Position numbers and translations under genes: made by a program. A stretch of DNA of 64,000 bases from Rhodovastum sp963714255 (GTDB lineage: Bacteria; Pseudomonadota; Alphaproteobacteria; Acetobacterales; Acetobacteraceae): NCBI GenBank assembly GCA_963714255.1, contig CAVQNU010000015.1, forward strand, positions 1 to 64,000, in the 5' to 3' direction. The notes under the pieces are model-generated. The model was not told where the DNA came from and did no database searches. It was given only the letters and a program-made list of their open reading frames with translations. Shown piece after piece: positions 1-8,674 of this stretch. Each line of letters opens with the position of its first letter. Position 1 is the stretch's first letter.

Positions 1-157
1 CATGTGCGGCGCCGCTATGCGAGGCGCTGACGCTCCGTCGTGGTCTAAGACCCCATCACGCACAAAAGGAACAAATCGGAACCTGGGAGATCTCGCGTTT
101 GACCGGATGGCCTCGCTGCTGCCCGGCCCGCATCGGGAAGGTGAGGAGCCGAAGCCG

Positions 158-1636
158 ATGATGCACGGACGTGAGAAGTCAGACCCTGAAATAGTAGCGA
201 TGAAGCCGACGAACAATGCGGCCCCAACCGCAGCGGAGTTGGTGGAGCGAAGGGCAGGGACCAAGGGGAATACGGACCAGCAAAGCACGCTCCGGGCTCA
301 GGACCGGGCAGGCGTGTCCCAGGCGCTGGAACGCATACGGCAAGCCGCGAGGCACAACAAGAAGGAACGGTTCACCGCGCTTCTCCACCATGTCAGCCCC
401 GAGATGCTGCGTCTGGCGTTTCACGCCCTCAAAAAGGACGCGGCTCCCGGAGTTGACGGGGTCGTCTGGTCGGACTACGAGGCAGACCTTGAGCCTCGGC
501 TCAAGGAACTACATGACCGGGTTCAGAGGGGAGCGTATCGGCCTCAACCGTCACGCCGGGTGTATATCCCGAAGGCGGACGGTCGGCAGCGTCCACTCGC
601 GATCGCTGCAGTCGAGGACAAGATCGTCCAAGGCGCGGTCGCAATGGTGCTGAGCGCGATTTACGAGGTGGATTTCCTCGGTTTCTCGTATGGGTTCCGA
701 CCGGGACGAAGCCAGCACGATGCGCTGGATGCTCTGGTGGTCGGGATCTCCAGCCGTCGTGTGAACTGGATACTCGACGCCGATATCCGAGCGTTTTTCG
801 ATATGGTCGACCAGACATGGATGGTCCGTTTCGTTGAACATCGGATCGGTGATCGGCGCATCATCCGCCTGCTCCAGAAATGGATGAAGGCAGGCGTGCT
901 CGAAGACGGAGTTTTCCAGGCCAGTGAGAGGGGAACGGGTCAAGGATCGGTGATTTCACCGCTGCTTGCCAACATCTACCTGCACTACGCCTTCGATCTC
1001 TGGGCCAACCGCTGGCGTCAGCGGGAGGCAACTGGCAATATGATCATCGTGCGCTATGCCGATGATACCGTGGTCGGCTTCGAACACGAGACCGACGCCC
1101 GTCGGTTCCTCGACATGATGCGCACGCGCTTGGAGGAGTTCGCGTTGTCGCTCCATCCGGACAAGACCCGCCTGATCGAATTCGGCCGCCATGCGGCAGC
1201 CGACCGCGAGAAGCGCGGGCTGGACAAGCCGGAGACCTTCAACTTCCTGGGCTTCACCTTCATCTGTGGTAAGTCCCGCAAGGGCAGCTTCCTGATCAAA
1301 AGGAAGACACGGCAAGACCGTATGATGGCGAAGCTCCTGGAACTGAAGGAGGAAATGCGACAACGCATGCACTGGCCAATCTCTGAACAAGGGAAATGGC
1401 TGAGGCAGGTCGTGACAGGTTTCTTCAACTATCACGCTGTGCCGACCAATAGCCGGGCACTCGCAGCCTTCCGGCATCACGTCGTGACCCTCTGGCGACG
1501 CACGCTTCAACGGCGAAGCCAAAAGGATGACCTGACGTGGAATCGGATCGCGCACCTGGCAGAGGAGTGGCTCCCCAAGCCCCGTATCCTACACCCTTGG
1601 CCAAACGTTCGTTTTGCCGTCAAACACCCGAGGTAG
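158..1636 (+). CDS. ltrA: Group II intron reverse transcriptase/maturase
   Basis: Intron-encoded protein of about 492 residues that helps splicing of its intron RNA and copies it into DNA at new sites by target-primed reverse transcription. The reverse-transcriptase fingers/palm follow a leader; the catalytic YADD is at about residues 300-303 (codons 1055-1066), preceded by RYRPQPSRRVYIPK-like and QGSVISPLLANIYL-type motifs. The C-terminal maturase domain X is present (FFNYHAVPTNSRAL segment). The protein ends soon after, so no HNH endonuclease domain is present. The frame is open to base 2; ATG 158 is chosen because GAGGAG lies about 10 bases upstream, with ATG 161 and 200 as alternatives. 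It is immediately followed by domain V of its intron. Confidence 0.9.
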   Translation: MMHGREKSDPEIVAMKPTNNAAPTAAELVERRAGTKGNTDQQSTLRAQDRAGVSQALERIRQAARHNKKERFTALLHHVSPEMLRLAFHALKKDAAPGVDGVVWSDYEADLEPRLKELHDRVQRGAYRPQPSRRVYIPKADGRQRPLAIAAVEDKIVQGAVAMVLSAIYEVDFLGFSYGFRPGRSQHDALDALVVGISSRRVNWILDADIRAFFDMVDQTWMVRFVEHRIGDRRIIRLLQKWMKAGVLEDGVFQASERGTGQGSVISPLLANIYLHYAFDLWANRWRQREATGNMIIVRYADDTVVGFEHETDARRFLDMMRTRLEEFALSLHPDKTRLIEFGRHAAADREKRGLDKPETFNFLGFTFICGKSRKGSFLIKRKTRQDRMMAKLLELKEEMRQRMHWPISEQGKWLRQVVTGFFNYHAVPTNSRALAAFRHHVVTLWRRTLQRRSQKDDLTWNRIAHLAEEWLPKPRILHPWPNVRFAVKHPR

Positions 1637-1669
1637 GAGCCGGATGCGGGCAAGCTGCATGTCCGGATC
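1637..1669 (+). ncRNA. Group II intron 1 domain V hairpin
   Basis: The hairpin starts one base after the maturase stop codon with GAGCCGGATGCGG, has a GCAA tetraloop-like turn, and closes with CTGCATGTCCGGATC. This is the conserved catalytic domain V of bacterial group II introns, in its usual place directly 3' of the ORF. The following 130 bases show no convincing domain VI. Confidence 0.8.
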
Positions 1670-1836
1670 TGAGCGGGGGTTGTGTCAAGAAGGCGCGAGA
1701 GCGCCATGCTGTACGAAAGATGGAGGTAGACCCTTCGGAGTCGCTTTGTAGGAAGAGGCTTCAAACCGCCATAAGCTGCTTCGGCCAAAATCCGCGGTGG
1801 TGAACGTTATGGTTAAAAGGCGTGGCAGTGATCACG

Positions 1837-2274
1837 TCAGGTATGGATGAGAGAGACGAACGTAAGTGAACCTCTGACGACGCATCGAAAGGATCTTCGC
1901 CGACATCAAAACCGGGGCCTCCCTCGTGCTCCGGGATCAGCATGGAAGAAACCTACTTACTGACCATGTGGTGTCCGGTGTTCAGGAGGCATGACTCTCA
2001 TCTGGGCTTTCGTGCGGAACTTGAGACCCTGGTTGGCCATGCCAAGGGAAAAGGCACAAGCGGTGGACCCGCGAGGCTGAAAGTACCGATGGGCCAAACC
2101 AGGCGCGGACCGCTCCATAGTAGTGACGAAGCGGGGTAACGCCCGTGGAGCGAAGGGGGTGGGTCACTCGCGGCGAGGGCGTTGGGTCAACGGGTGACCG
2201 GAGGAACCCAACGTCTTCGCCGGAAGGCGACAGCCTTCGGTGGGTGGCACGAGCCGGATGAGGCGAGAGTCTCA
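1837..2274 (+). ncRNA. ORF-less group II intron 2, 5' portion up to domain V
   Basis: No gene is found here. The sequence has the layout of group II ribozyme domains: a domain I-type segment at 2115-2160 (CCATAGTAGTGACGAAGCGG, then GTGGAGCGAAGGGGG), hairpins at about 2165-2250 that would serve as domains II and III, and the 5' strand of domain V beginning GAGCCGGATGAGGCGAGAG at 2251. Only about 90 bases separate domain I from domain V, so no maturase ORF was ever between them or it was deleted. The 5' boundary is uncertain, perhaps near 1800. The element is broken at 2275 by IS630 and resumes at 3453. Confidence 0.7.
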
Positions 2275-3452
2275 TACCAGCCCGCCTAAAGATTGACACA
2301 CGCCCACTCGCGCGTGCCGATGGAGCGGATGCGATCCGGATCGCTGATGAGGAAGTCCCAGGACTTCTTGCAGGCTTGCACGATCGCCTTGTAGCTGTTC
2401 CAGAGAACGCCGCACAGCTTGTTGCCGCGGAGGTAATCCCAGACGTTCTCCATCGGGTTCAATTCCGGCGCGTAGGCGGGCAAGGGGAGCAGGGTCATGT
2501 TAACGGGAACCTGCAGGCCCCTGCTGGTGGCATGCCATCCGGCGCGATCGCACAGCAACAGGGCGTGCGCACCAGGCGCCACCTGTGTACTGATTTCCTG
2601 CAGATGGGCGTTCATGGCCTCGGTGTTGACGGCGGGCATGATGATTGCAGCGCCGACGGCTCGATCCGGGCAGATGGCGCCGAACAGATAGACGGACTCA
2701 CGACGGTTGTCGCGCACCATCGGCGGCCGCGAGCCCACCGGCGCCCAGATATAGGTGTGAGTTCCCTGCTGGCCGACCCTGGCTTCGTCTTGGAACCAGA
2801 TTTCTATGGGCGTGCCGGCCGTGGTTCCGAGCAGCGCTTCCTTGGCTAGATTACGAAAGTTTTTTTAAAAGCCTCTTGGGCGGCCGGGTCCTTCTTCGGA
2901 TGGAACGGGCGCGGCTGCAGCGGCGTCAGTTTGAGTTGGTGCAGCCACTTGCCGATAGTGCTCTCGTGCACAGTCACCGAGAACCGCCGCGTCACCTCTT
3001 CGCGCACGTCCAGACAACGCCAGCGTACCACCTGGTGGATGTCAGGGTCAGGTCCTTTGATGACCAACGCCTTCAACTCGGCTTTCTGTTCCTCAGTCAG
3101 AAATGGCGTCCGGCCAGGGCTGCTGCGCGACTTCAGCCCATCGACCCCCGCGTCGTTGTACCGGTGCACCCAGTCGCGCAGCGTCTGGCGCTCCATACCG
3201 CTCTGTGCCGCCGCCTCGGTCCGCGAGTGGCCGTCCAGGATCAGTGCCAACGCCAACAATCGACGAACCTGTGCGCCATCGCTACTCTTGCTTGCCAGCG
3301 CACGAAGTCCCTCGGCCGAGTGGTCCGACCGTGTGACCACCAACGCAGCGCCCATCCCCTGCTTCCCTTTGCCAAATGCTCACTCGGCCAAAGAATCGAG
3401 GGCGCCGCCAATTCGCAATTCACAAAAGAGTCAACGTCAAGGCGGGTTGGTA
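2275..3452 (-). mobile_element. IS630-family insertion sequence, complete
   Basis: Inverted ends were found by eye. The left end reads TACCAGCCCGCCT from 2275, and the complement of the right end reads TACCAACCCGCCT from 3452, with further matches inward (TTGAC) for about 25 bp. The outer TA at each end fits the TA target duplication of this family. The transposase lies on the minus strand in two overlapping frames. Removing 2277-3452 joins the two halves of a group II intron domain V, which confirms the boundaries. Confidence 0.85.
2286..3355 (-). CDS. IS630 transposase made by -1 frameshift
   Basis: DDE transposase for cut-and-paste movement into TA sites. The upstream frame (3355 to 2846) holds the helix-turn-helix part (LALALILDGHSRTEAA, then a winged-helix segment) and ends EAFKKTFVI then stop. 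The downstream frame (ending 2286) carries the DDE catalytic half, with PVGSRPPMVRDNR, CDRAGWHAT and APELNPMENVW motifs. The two join at a run of seven A on the coding strand (2860-2866). Slipping back one base turns the end into FKKNFRNLAKEALLG, then leads without a stop into WFQDEARVGQQG and the rest of the catalytic domain. Such A-run slippage is established for members of this family, so the gene is probably functional rather than broken. Confidence 0.85.
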
Positions 3453-3507
3453 TCGCGTCCCGGTTCTGTGAGGGGCTCGGGATGAAATTCCCCGGGCCTA
3501 CTCGGCG
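3453..3507 (+). ncRNA. Group II intron 2, 3' strand of domain V and domain VI
   Basis: Directly after the IS630 right end come GTCCCGGTTC (3' strand of domain V) and a domain VI helix. GAG at 3470-3472 pairs with CTC at 3501-3503, and nine further pairs form between 3473-3481 and 3491-3499. A3500 is left bulged, in the position of the branch-point adenosine. About five extra bases at the IS junction make the restored domain V imperfect. The exact 3' splice site is not resolved. Confidence 0.65.
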
Positions 3508-3527
3508 CGTCCAGCAATGAGCACTCC

Positions 3528-4436
3528 TTACCGCGATAGTCCTGAGGTCCACGCCGCCTCGATCAAGGCCTTGCGCGCACGTGTGTTGCCTGTCTTTGTG
3601 ATCCCCCCTTGTCGGCGCGTTTCCCCGGTCGACCGCTCGGAGGGCACCAGACCCAGGAACGCCATCACTTGCCGTGGATGATCAAACCGGCGGATGTCTC
3701 CAATCTCGGCAACGAAAGTAGCTGCGGTCAGGAAGGCCACCCCGCGCAGCGCCTGGTAGGCAGCGACCACGGGCGCCATCGTCCATGTCGGAACGATTTC
3801 CACCAGGGCGGCTTCCAGGCGCGTGATCTGCTCCGCAGTCGCGCTCACTGCGTTGAGCATTTCCTGATACGCCAAACGTTGAGCAGGATGCTCGAACTTC
3901 TGTGCATTCAACCAGCGAATGTGCCAACCTCGCCAGCTCGTCTTCGCTTCGTAGCTGCGGCCATGACGAAGCAAAAATGCAGTCACATGCTGGCGCTTTC
4001 GCCGATAGTCCTCAATCGACATCGCACGCGTACGAACCAGGTCACGCACGGCCTCATGGATCTCGTCCGGTACCCAAACGGCCGTCAATTCACCCGCGCG
4101 CAGCAGTCTGGCCAACGTCTGGGCATCCCGCCGATTGGTCTTGATCCGGTCGCCCGTCCGGCGCGGGATCAGCGATGGTGCGACCACCAGGCAGCTCTGC
4201 CCAAGGGCGGTGATCTGACGATAAAGCCCATACCCCGTCGGACCTGCTTCGTAGCAGAAATGCACTGCCTCGTAACGTTCCGACATTTTGCGGACCAGCT
4301 TAGCGATGGCATCAGGCGTGTTGTCGAACTCACCGAGAAACCGGACTTCTCCCTTCCGGTCTCCCTCTGCAACGGCAATCGCGTTGCGCGCCTTCGCGGT
4401 ATCAATTCCGACAAACGCCTCCCCATGTGTCTTCAT
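3528..4436 (-). CDS. IS110-family transposase, C-terminus truncated
   Basis: DEDD transposase/recombinase that moves an IS110-type element with a bridge RNA. The N-terminal RuvC-like domain shows GIDTAK (first D), FCYEAGPTGYGLYR (E) and TNRRDAQTLARLLRAGE (two D). The C-terminal transposase_20 domain shows LRGVAFLTAATFVAEIGDI and PSERSTGETRRQGGITK with the catalytic serine region. The frame stops after EAAWTSGLSR, about where family members continue for several tens of residues, so the last part is lost at the junction with the group II intron remnant. ATG 4436 follows a weak purine stretch. 302 residues. Confidence 0.85.
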   Translation of the reverse strand: MKTHGEAFVGIDTAKARNAIAVAEGDRKGEVRFLGEFDNTPDAIAKLVRKMSERYEAVHFCYEAGPTGYGLYRQITALGQSCLVVAPSLIPRRTGDRIKTNRRDAQTLARLLRAGELTAVWVPDEIHEAVRDLVRTRAMSIEDYRRKRQHVTAFLLRHGRSYEAKTSWRGWHIRWLNAQKFEHPAQRLAYQEMLNAVSATAEQITRLEAALVEIVPTWTMAPVVAAYQALRGVAFLTAATFVAEIGDIRRFDHPRQVMAFLGLVPSERSTGETRRQGGITKTGNTRARKALIEAAWTSGLSR

Positions 4437-4550
4437 GGCTCGTCCCCTTATGCGTTGAGGATAGACCCAGACCACCCGGGCAACCCTCGTCCACTGTCGC
4501 ATACTCGGGGGCGGGCCACCTCAGCGCTTGGACGGACATACGGTCTTACT

Positions 4551-4952
4551 TCATGCCCCCAGGACGGCAGGCAGAAAGTCGGCCCCCTCAGCCTCGAGGA
4601 TGCCCCGCAGTTCCCCGACCACAGCCAGCGCCGCCGCCAGCACCGCAGGCGGGCACCGATGCGTCGGCCCGATCCGCACCGTCGCGCCGTCGAGCCACAC
4701 CCGGCAGTGCAGCACGTCGCGGAGGTGGGTCAGCAGAGCGGGGGCGTCGGCAGGCGGCGGGGGCGGCACGTCCGCGTCTTTTTGGGAAAATGCCCCTTTG
4801 CCAATAGCGCCAATAGTGCCAATAGCCCCCGCCCCGGCGCCTCCCCCGGACCTATTGGCACTATTGGCGCTATTGGCATCGGCACATTCTTCCGAAAAAA
4901 GCGCGGTGGCCTCGGCCGCCAGCACCGTGCGGAGGCGATCACGCCACCCCAT
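4551..4952 (-). CDS. Small protein with TubC_N-like C-terminal domain
   Basis: 133 residues. The middle is low complexity, with ANSANSAN and GTIGAIG stretches encoded by the two arms of a perfect hairpin (4800-4877). The C-terminal 55 residues (LLTHLRDVLHCRVWLDG...RCPPAVLAAALAVVGELRGIL) resemble the TubC_N fold seen on accessory-element proteins near DUF3987 helicase-primase-like genes; this is by pattern only. Its ATG overlaps the end of the upstream DUF3987 gene by 14 bases (shared ATGGGGTGGCGTGA), so the two were translated together. Function unknown; a role in replication of the element that carried DUF3987 is a guess. Confidence 0.55.
   Translation of the reverse strand: MGWRDRLRTVLAAEATALFSEECADANSANSANRSGGGAGAGAIGTIGAIGKGAFSQKDADVPPPPPADAPALLTHLRDVLHCRVWLDGATVRIGPTHRCPPAVLAAALAVVGELRGILEAEGADFLPAVLGA
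4800..4877. repeat. Perfect 26-bp inverted repeat built from 9-bp units
   Basis: The left arm (4800-4825) contains GCCAATAGC GCCAATAGT GCCAATAG in tandem, and the right arm (4852-4877) is its exact reverse complement, with a 26-base C-rich loop between. It lies inside the TubC_N-like gene. Repeated short units in an inverted arrangement may bind a protein or act as a plasmid or phage origin, but nothing in the sequence proves that. Confidence 0.9.
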
Positions 4953-5034
4953 GCGCGGTCTCCATCAGCCGCGGGTTCACCGCCCAGTCGGCGCGCATGC
5001 GTCCAGGCGCCCCGTTACGGGCAGGGGTGGGCCG

Positions 5035-6251
5035 CAGGGGAATCGCACTTGGAATTTCCTTGACAGCGCGACGGCGGCTTGCGCGGGGCGGGGCGATGGA
5101 TTCTACCGGAGGGCGCGGGAAACCTGCGGAGGGAGGACGCCTTGGATCAGTTTGCCGGCTGCTGGGAGGGTCTGGAAGACCCACGAACCGGGAACGCCGG
5201 GCTGCATGACTTCCATGAGTTGCTAATGATCGCACTGTGTACAGTGTTGTGTGGCGGCCAGGGTGCGGTGGACATGGCTCGGTTTGCGGAAGCGAAAGAG
5301 CCGTTCCTGCGCGGCTTTCTCAAGCTGGAGAAGGGCATTCCAAGTCACGACACTTTCAGCCGCCTGTTCCGCCTGCTCGACCCGGCGCAGTTTGGCGCGG
5401 CGTTTCAGCGGTTCATGGCGCAGTTTTCGAGTACGGTTCAGGGCGTTGTAGCGATCGATGGCAAGGTTTTGCGTCGCTCCTTCGATCGCGCCAGCGGCAA
5501 GTCACCGCTGCACATGGTCAGTGCCTGGGGATGCGAGCAGCGCCTGGTGCTGGCGCAGATCGCCACCGACGCCAAATCCAACGAGATCACCGCGGTGCCG
5601 AAGTTGCTGGAGATGCTGTCCCTGAAAGGGACGATCGTGACCGCCGACGCGCTCAACTGCCAGCGCACGATTGCTCAGCAGATCGTCGATCAGGGCGGCG
5701 ACTATGCCCTGGCGCTGAAGGGCAACCAGGGCACGCTGCATGATGATGTCCGTACATTCTTCGATGACCCGGCCAACACAGCGGCGGCGAGCGCGCAAAG
5801 CGTGGATGCCGATCACGGCCGCATCGAGACCCGCACGGCCACGCTCTCGACCGATATCGAGTGGTTGCAGCGGGATCATCACTGGCCCGGCCTGGCGGCC
5901 ATCGGCAAGGTTGTCCGTATCCGTGAAACCGCGAGCAAGACCACCACCGAGACCGCCTACTATCTGCTCAGCACAGCACTATCCTCGACACGCTTCAATG
6001 AGGTCGTCCGCGAGCACTGGGGTGTGGAAAACCGGCTGCACTGGCGGCTGGATGTCGTGATGAACGAGGATCAGGACCGGACCCGACTGGGCAACGGGCC
6101 ACACAATCTTGCGGTCCTGCGACACATGGCCCTCAACATCATGCAGAAGGATGGCTCGAAGGCCTCTCTGCGCAGCAAGTTCCAACGGGCCGGTTGGAAC
6201 GATGCCTATCTCTCCAAACTCCTCGGATCCTTCTGAAATGCGATTGCCCTG
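5035..6251 (+). mobile_element. ISAs1-family insertion sequence, complete with target duplication
   Basis: The left end CAGGGGAATCGCACTT (5035-5050) and the complement of the right end CAGGGCAATCGCATTT (6236-6251) are near-perfect inverted repeats. The flanks carry the same GGTGGGCCG (5026-5034 and 6252-6260); a tenth G at 5025 and 6251 also matches, so the duplication is 9 or 10 bp. One transposase gene fills the element. It sits inside the 3' part of the DUF3987 gene. Confidence 0.93.
5142..6236 (+). CDS. ISAs1-family transposase
   Basis: DDE transposase of the ISAs1 (H-repeat) family, about 364 residues. The family N-terminal block is DQFAGCWEGLEDPR..HDFHELLMIALC. Catalytic D is in VVAIDGKVLRRSFD, the second D in IVTADALNCQR, and E in FNEVVREHWGVENRLHWRLDV. 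The C-terminal NGPHNLAVLRHMALN block is also present. The start is set at TTG 5142, because GGAGG lies five bases upstream and family proteins begin at this DQF position; an ATG at 5079 is further out. The gene is intact and the flanking repeats are fresh, so this is a recent insertion. Confidence 0.92.
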   Translation: MDQFAGCWEGLEDPRTGNAGLHDFHELLMIALCTVLCGGQGAVDMARFAEAKEPFLRGFLKLEKGIPSHDTFSRLFRLLDPAQFGAAFQRFMAQFSSTVQGVVAIDGKVLRRSFDRASGKSPLHMVSAWGCEQRLVLAQIATDAKSNEITAVPKLLEMLSLKGTIVTADALNCQRTIAQQIVDQGGDYALALKGNQGTLHDDVRTFFDDPANTAAASAQSVDADHGRIETRTATLSTDIEWLQRDHHWPGLAAIGKVVRIRETASKTTTETAYYLLSTALSSTRFNEVVREHWGVENRLHWRLDVVMNEDQDRTRLGNGPHNLAVLRHMALNIMQKDGSKASLRSKFQRAGWNDAYLSKLLGSF

Positions 6252-8185
6252 GGTGGGCCGGACAAGCCCCAGCCCGGCCAGTTCCTCCAGCGCCGCCTTG
6301 ACCCGATCAGGCGTCGCGATGCCTGGGCCATCCTGCATGCGGCGCAGCTCGCGAACGTTCAACGTCTCGGGGATCGGCTGCCGGCGCAGCAACCACCGCG
6401 CCAGCCGGCGGGCATCGCGTTCGGCCTCGGGTAGCGCCGCCTCACCGAAACAGCGGCGCGCCATCGGCACGGCGTAATCGGCCAGGAAGTCGAGAGCGCG
6501 CACTGTGTCGGCTTCCCTTATCTCGCCCGGCGGGTCGCGCATGCCCATGCTCGCACCACGCCAGGTGCGCGAAGATCAGTGACAGCCGCACCGCGAAGCC
6601 GGGGAGCTTGCCGAGCCAGGACAGGAACAGCCCGGCGGCGCTTTCCTCCATGCTGGCCACCTCCTCGCGCCACGCCTGCAACGCGGCCTGTGCGCCGGGC
6701 GCGAAGGGCACCAGCAGCGGCGCCGAGGGGGTCCAGGGCAGCGAGCGCAACCGGGCCAGCCAATCCCGCGCCCGGGCAACAGCCAGCCCGTCACGCGGGG
6801 CGCCGCGGCCTCTGCGGCGCGGGCCAGGTGTAGAGAAACCGCGCGGCCAGCCCATCATCGTCGCCCGCCAGCAGCAGGGACGCCAAGCGGTCGGGCTGGA
6901 TACCGCCGACGATGGACCAGGTAAGGTTCGGTACCGATATTTCCGCGTCCCCATCCTTAACCCGGTCGGGCGTCCAGTGGCGTCCCCCGTAGGCTTGCAG
7001 CCAGAACGCTCGATCACTGCCTGCGCCGTTGTTGTATCGGTCCATACCCGCAATCCACCCGGCCAGTTCATCGCGCACCAGCGCCAGGCCGCGCGGGTTG
7101 GCAGCCGACATGCGTTCCGCCTTCGCAACTGTGGGATCAGTCGAGAGAATGCGGCGCCGCTGCGGTGAGTCCGGTTCGTCGGCATCGGCGGGCATGCAGG
7201 GCGGCAGGTTGCCGTTCTTGATGGCGGCTTTGACTTCCTTTTCCCAATTCGCCTTGCGCTCGGCCGCCGCGGCCTTGTCGGTCGCGTGTTGGCGCTTCCG
7301 TTCCTTCCAATCCTCGTTGATAGAAACTTCGATTTCCGCAAGCGGTGCTGTTACCGCGTCGAGTGCTGGCGACTTGCCGGCAGACGGGTTGCCGATCAGC
7401 GCCGCGTTGATAGCTGGCGGTTCCTGCCAGCCTTCCCACGGGTTCGCCCACCGCGCGTTGCCGATCAGGGCTCCGGCAGCGGACAGCAGCGCTAGCGCGA
7501 CATAATCGGGAGGCGCACCCTTGGACTCCGCTGCCGCCGCAATCCATGAAGCCCAGCCGGCGGGAAACACATCGCGCGGCAGTAGCGGCGGTGGAAGTGT
7601 GTCGGCCGCGGCGAGGTCGAGGGCTGGCGCAGGCCAGGGCGCGGGTGCTGCCTGCCAGATAGCCGGCTCGCTGTCCTCTGGTGCCATAAGCGGCGGTTCC
7701 GGCCGGCGCTTGCCTCTGTCCCTCTCCCGCGCCTCCTTGACGTAGATGTCCTCCAAGCAACGATCAACGTCCGTGCGGCGGGTCTGCCACCGCGCCGTCT
7801 GTTCTTCGGTAGGGACCGCATCGAATGCGGCCAGCAACCTTTGCCTGGCCTCCATAAGCGGGATACCATCGCGCGCCCAGCGGCCCAATAGCCGCACCTT
7901 CGCAGCGTGAAAGCTCGTGCCGCTGGTGATCTCGGCGAGTAGCGCGGCCTCGTCCACCGGACCGGCCACACGCTCGCCGTTCGCCTTGGTCGCGGTGCTC
8001 TATCCCGCACTATGAAAGACTCGGGGCAGTAGCCTCGGTGGGCCAAGCAAGGCCGGTCATGACAGGCCACCCCGGACGGCGAGGAGGCGCACTTCCCCAA
8101 CCCACCGATCGGCACTGCCACCACCACCTCGCCCAAGGCGCGAACTCGTCACCCTCGTGCCAAATGACAATTCTTTTTCAGCCTC

Positions 8186-8395
8186 TCAGCCCCGCCCCGC
8201 CGCGCAGCCGCCATATTGCCCGCAGGTTCCGCATGCCCCGACCGGCTCGGGAACGCGTGGCTCCGGGGCGACTTGCGAGAGCAGTTTTTCCAGTTCGAAA
8301 CTGCCGCATGCCGGGCAGGTCGGTTGCTCAGCGCCGATGACCAGGGCCTCGAACTCGGTGTCGCACCCGGTGCAATGATAGCTGTACAGTGGCAT
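8186..8395 (-). CDS. FmdB-family zinc ribbon protein
   Basis: 69 residues. The FmdB-type zinc ribbon has its first knuckle YHCTGCDTEFEAL at residues 5-17 and its second CPACGSFELEKLLS near residue 28; the tail is Gly/Pro/Cys rich (ACGTCGQYGGCAAG). This family is small, cytosolic and of uncertain role, often described as a putative regulatory protein. It is followed upstream on the same strand by a close paralogue (8468-8674) 72 bases away, so the two form a tandem pair. Confidence 0.85.
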   Translation of the reverse strand: MPLYSYHCTGCDTEFEALVIGAEQPTCPACGSFELEKLLSQVAPEPRVPEPVGACGTCGQYGGCAAGRG

Positions 8396-8467
8396 CGCGC
8401 TTGTTTCTCCGGTCTGGTTCGTTCGCGGCGATTGTATGCGGGAAAGCTCGCCGCTTCCACGTTGCGG

Positions 8468-8674
8468 TCAGTAGTTGCTGAAATGGCCTTCTTTTGTCGC
8501 CTGGGCCCGGGCGCGCTTCACAAGGCCGGGCGTTTTTGCATCGGCGGCCACGCGCGAGAGGCGTTGCTCCAGCGCGGTGCCGCCGCAGTGCGGGCAAGAG
8601 GCCTGCTCGGCACCTAGAATCAGGGCTTCGAAATCGGTGTTGCAGCCGGCGCAGTGATAGTTGAACAGCGGCAT
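8468..8674 (-). CDS. FmdB-family zinc ribbon protein, paralogue
   Basis: 68 residues from ATG 8674, chosen because MPLFNYHCAGC aligns with the start of the neighbouring MPLYSYHCTGC. Two zinc knuckles CAGC and CPHCGG are followed by LEQRLSRVAADAKTPGLVKRARA, a basic tail unlike the neighbour's Cys-rich tail. AGAACAATCT upstream gives no strong ribosome binding site. Tandem duplication with later divergence of the tails is the simplest reading. Function unknown. Confidence 0.85.
   Translation of the reverse strand: MPLFNYHCAGCNTDFEALILGAEQASCPHCGGTALEQRLSRVAADAKTPGLVKRARAQATKEGHFSNY

Larger units (their letters stand above)
1..1669 (+). mobile_element. Group II intron 1 with maturase ORF, 5' end outside window
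   Basis: The maturase gene and the domain V hairpin that follows it define a retroelement that enters from the left edge. Bases 190-254 match the pattern of the 3' part of domain I (GTAGTGATGAAG, then GTGGAGCGAAGGG with variations), and the maturase reading frame overlaps this ribozyme segment. Most of domain I lies before the window or is missing, so the 5' splice site is not visible. The 3' boundary beyond domain V is also unclear, because no clean domain VI with a bulged adenosine is seen after 1670. A second, ORF-less intron of similar type lies directly downstream. Confidence 0.8.
4939..7969 (-). pseudogene. DUF3987 (helicase/primase-like) gene, frameshifted and split by ISAs1
   Basis: Read from GTG 7969. 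The first 390 residues hold an N-terminal helical region and the DUF3987 core, with a P-loop-like GNPSAGKSPALDAV, a RGLALVRDELAGWI segment and WSIVGGIQPDRLASLLLAGDDDGLAARFLYTWP. The frame is lost near 6790-6830, continues as RDWLARLRSLPWTPSAPLL..LSLIFAHLAWCEHG in a second frame to about 6548, and then in a third (ALDFLADYAVPMARRCFGEA to GLGLVRPT). ISAs1 interrupts after VRPT. Precise removal of the IS with one target copy restores the frame into PARNGAPGRMRADW to the stop at 4939. The family occurs on mobile elements; its ATPase is thought to act in their replication. Confidence 0.75.

Noticed and set aside
4..8. GTGCG as the 5' end of group II intron 1
   Set aside because: The motif fits the consensus, but the maturase begins only about 150 bases later, too short for a complete domain I-III, and domain I-like sequence is already under way; chance match is likelier.
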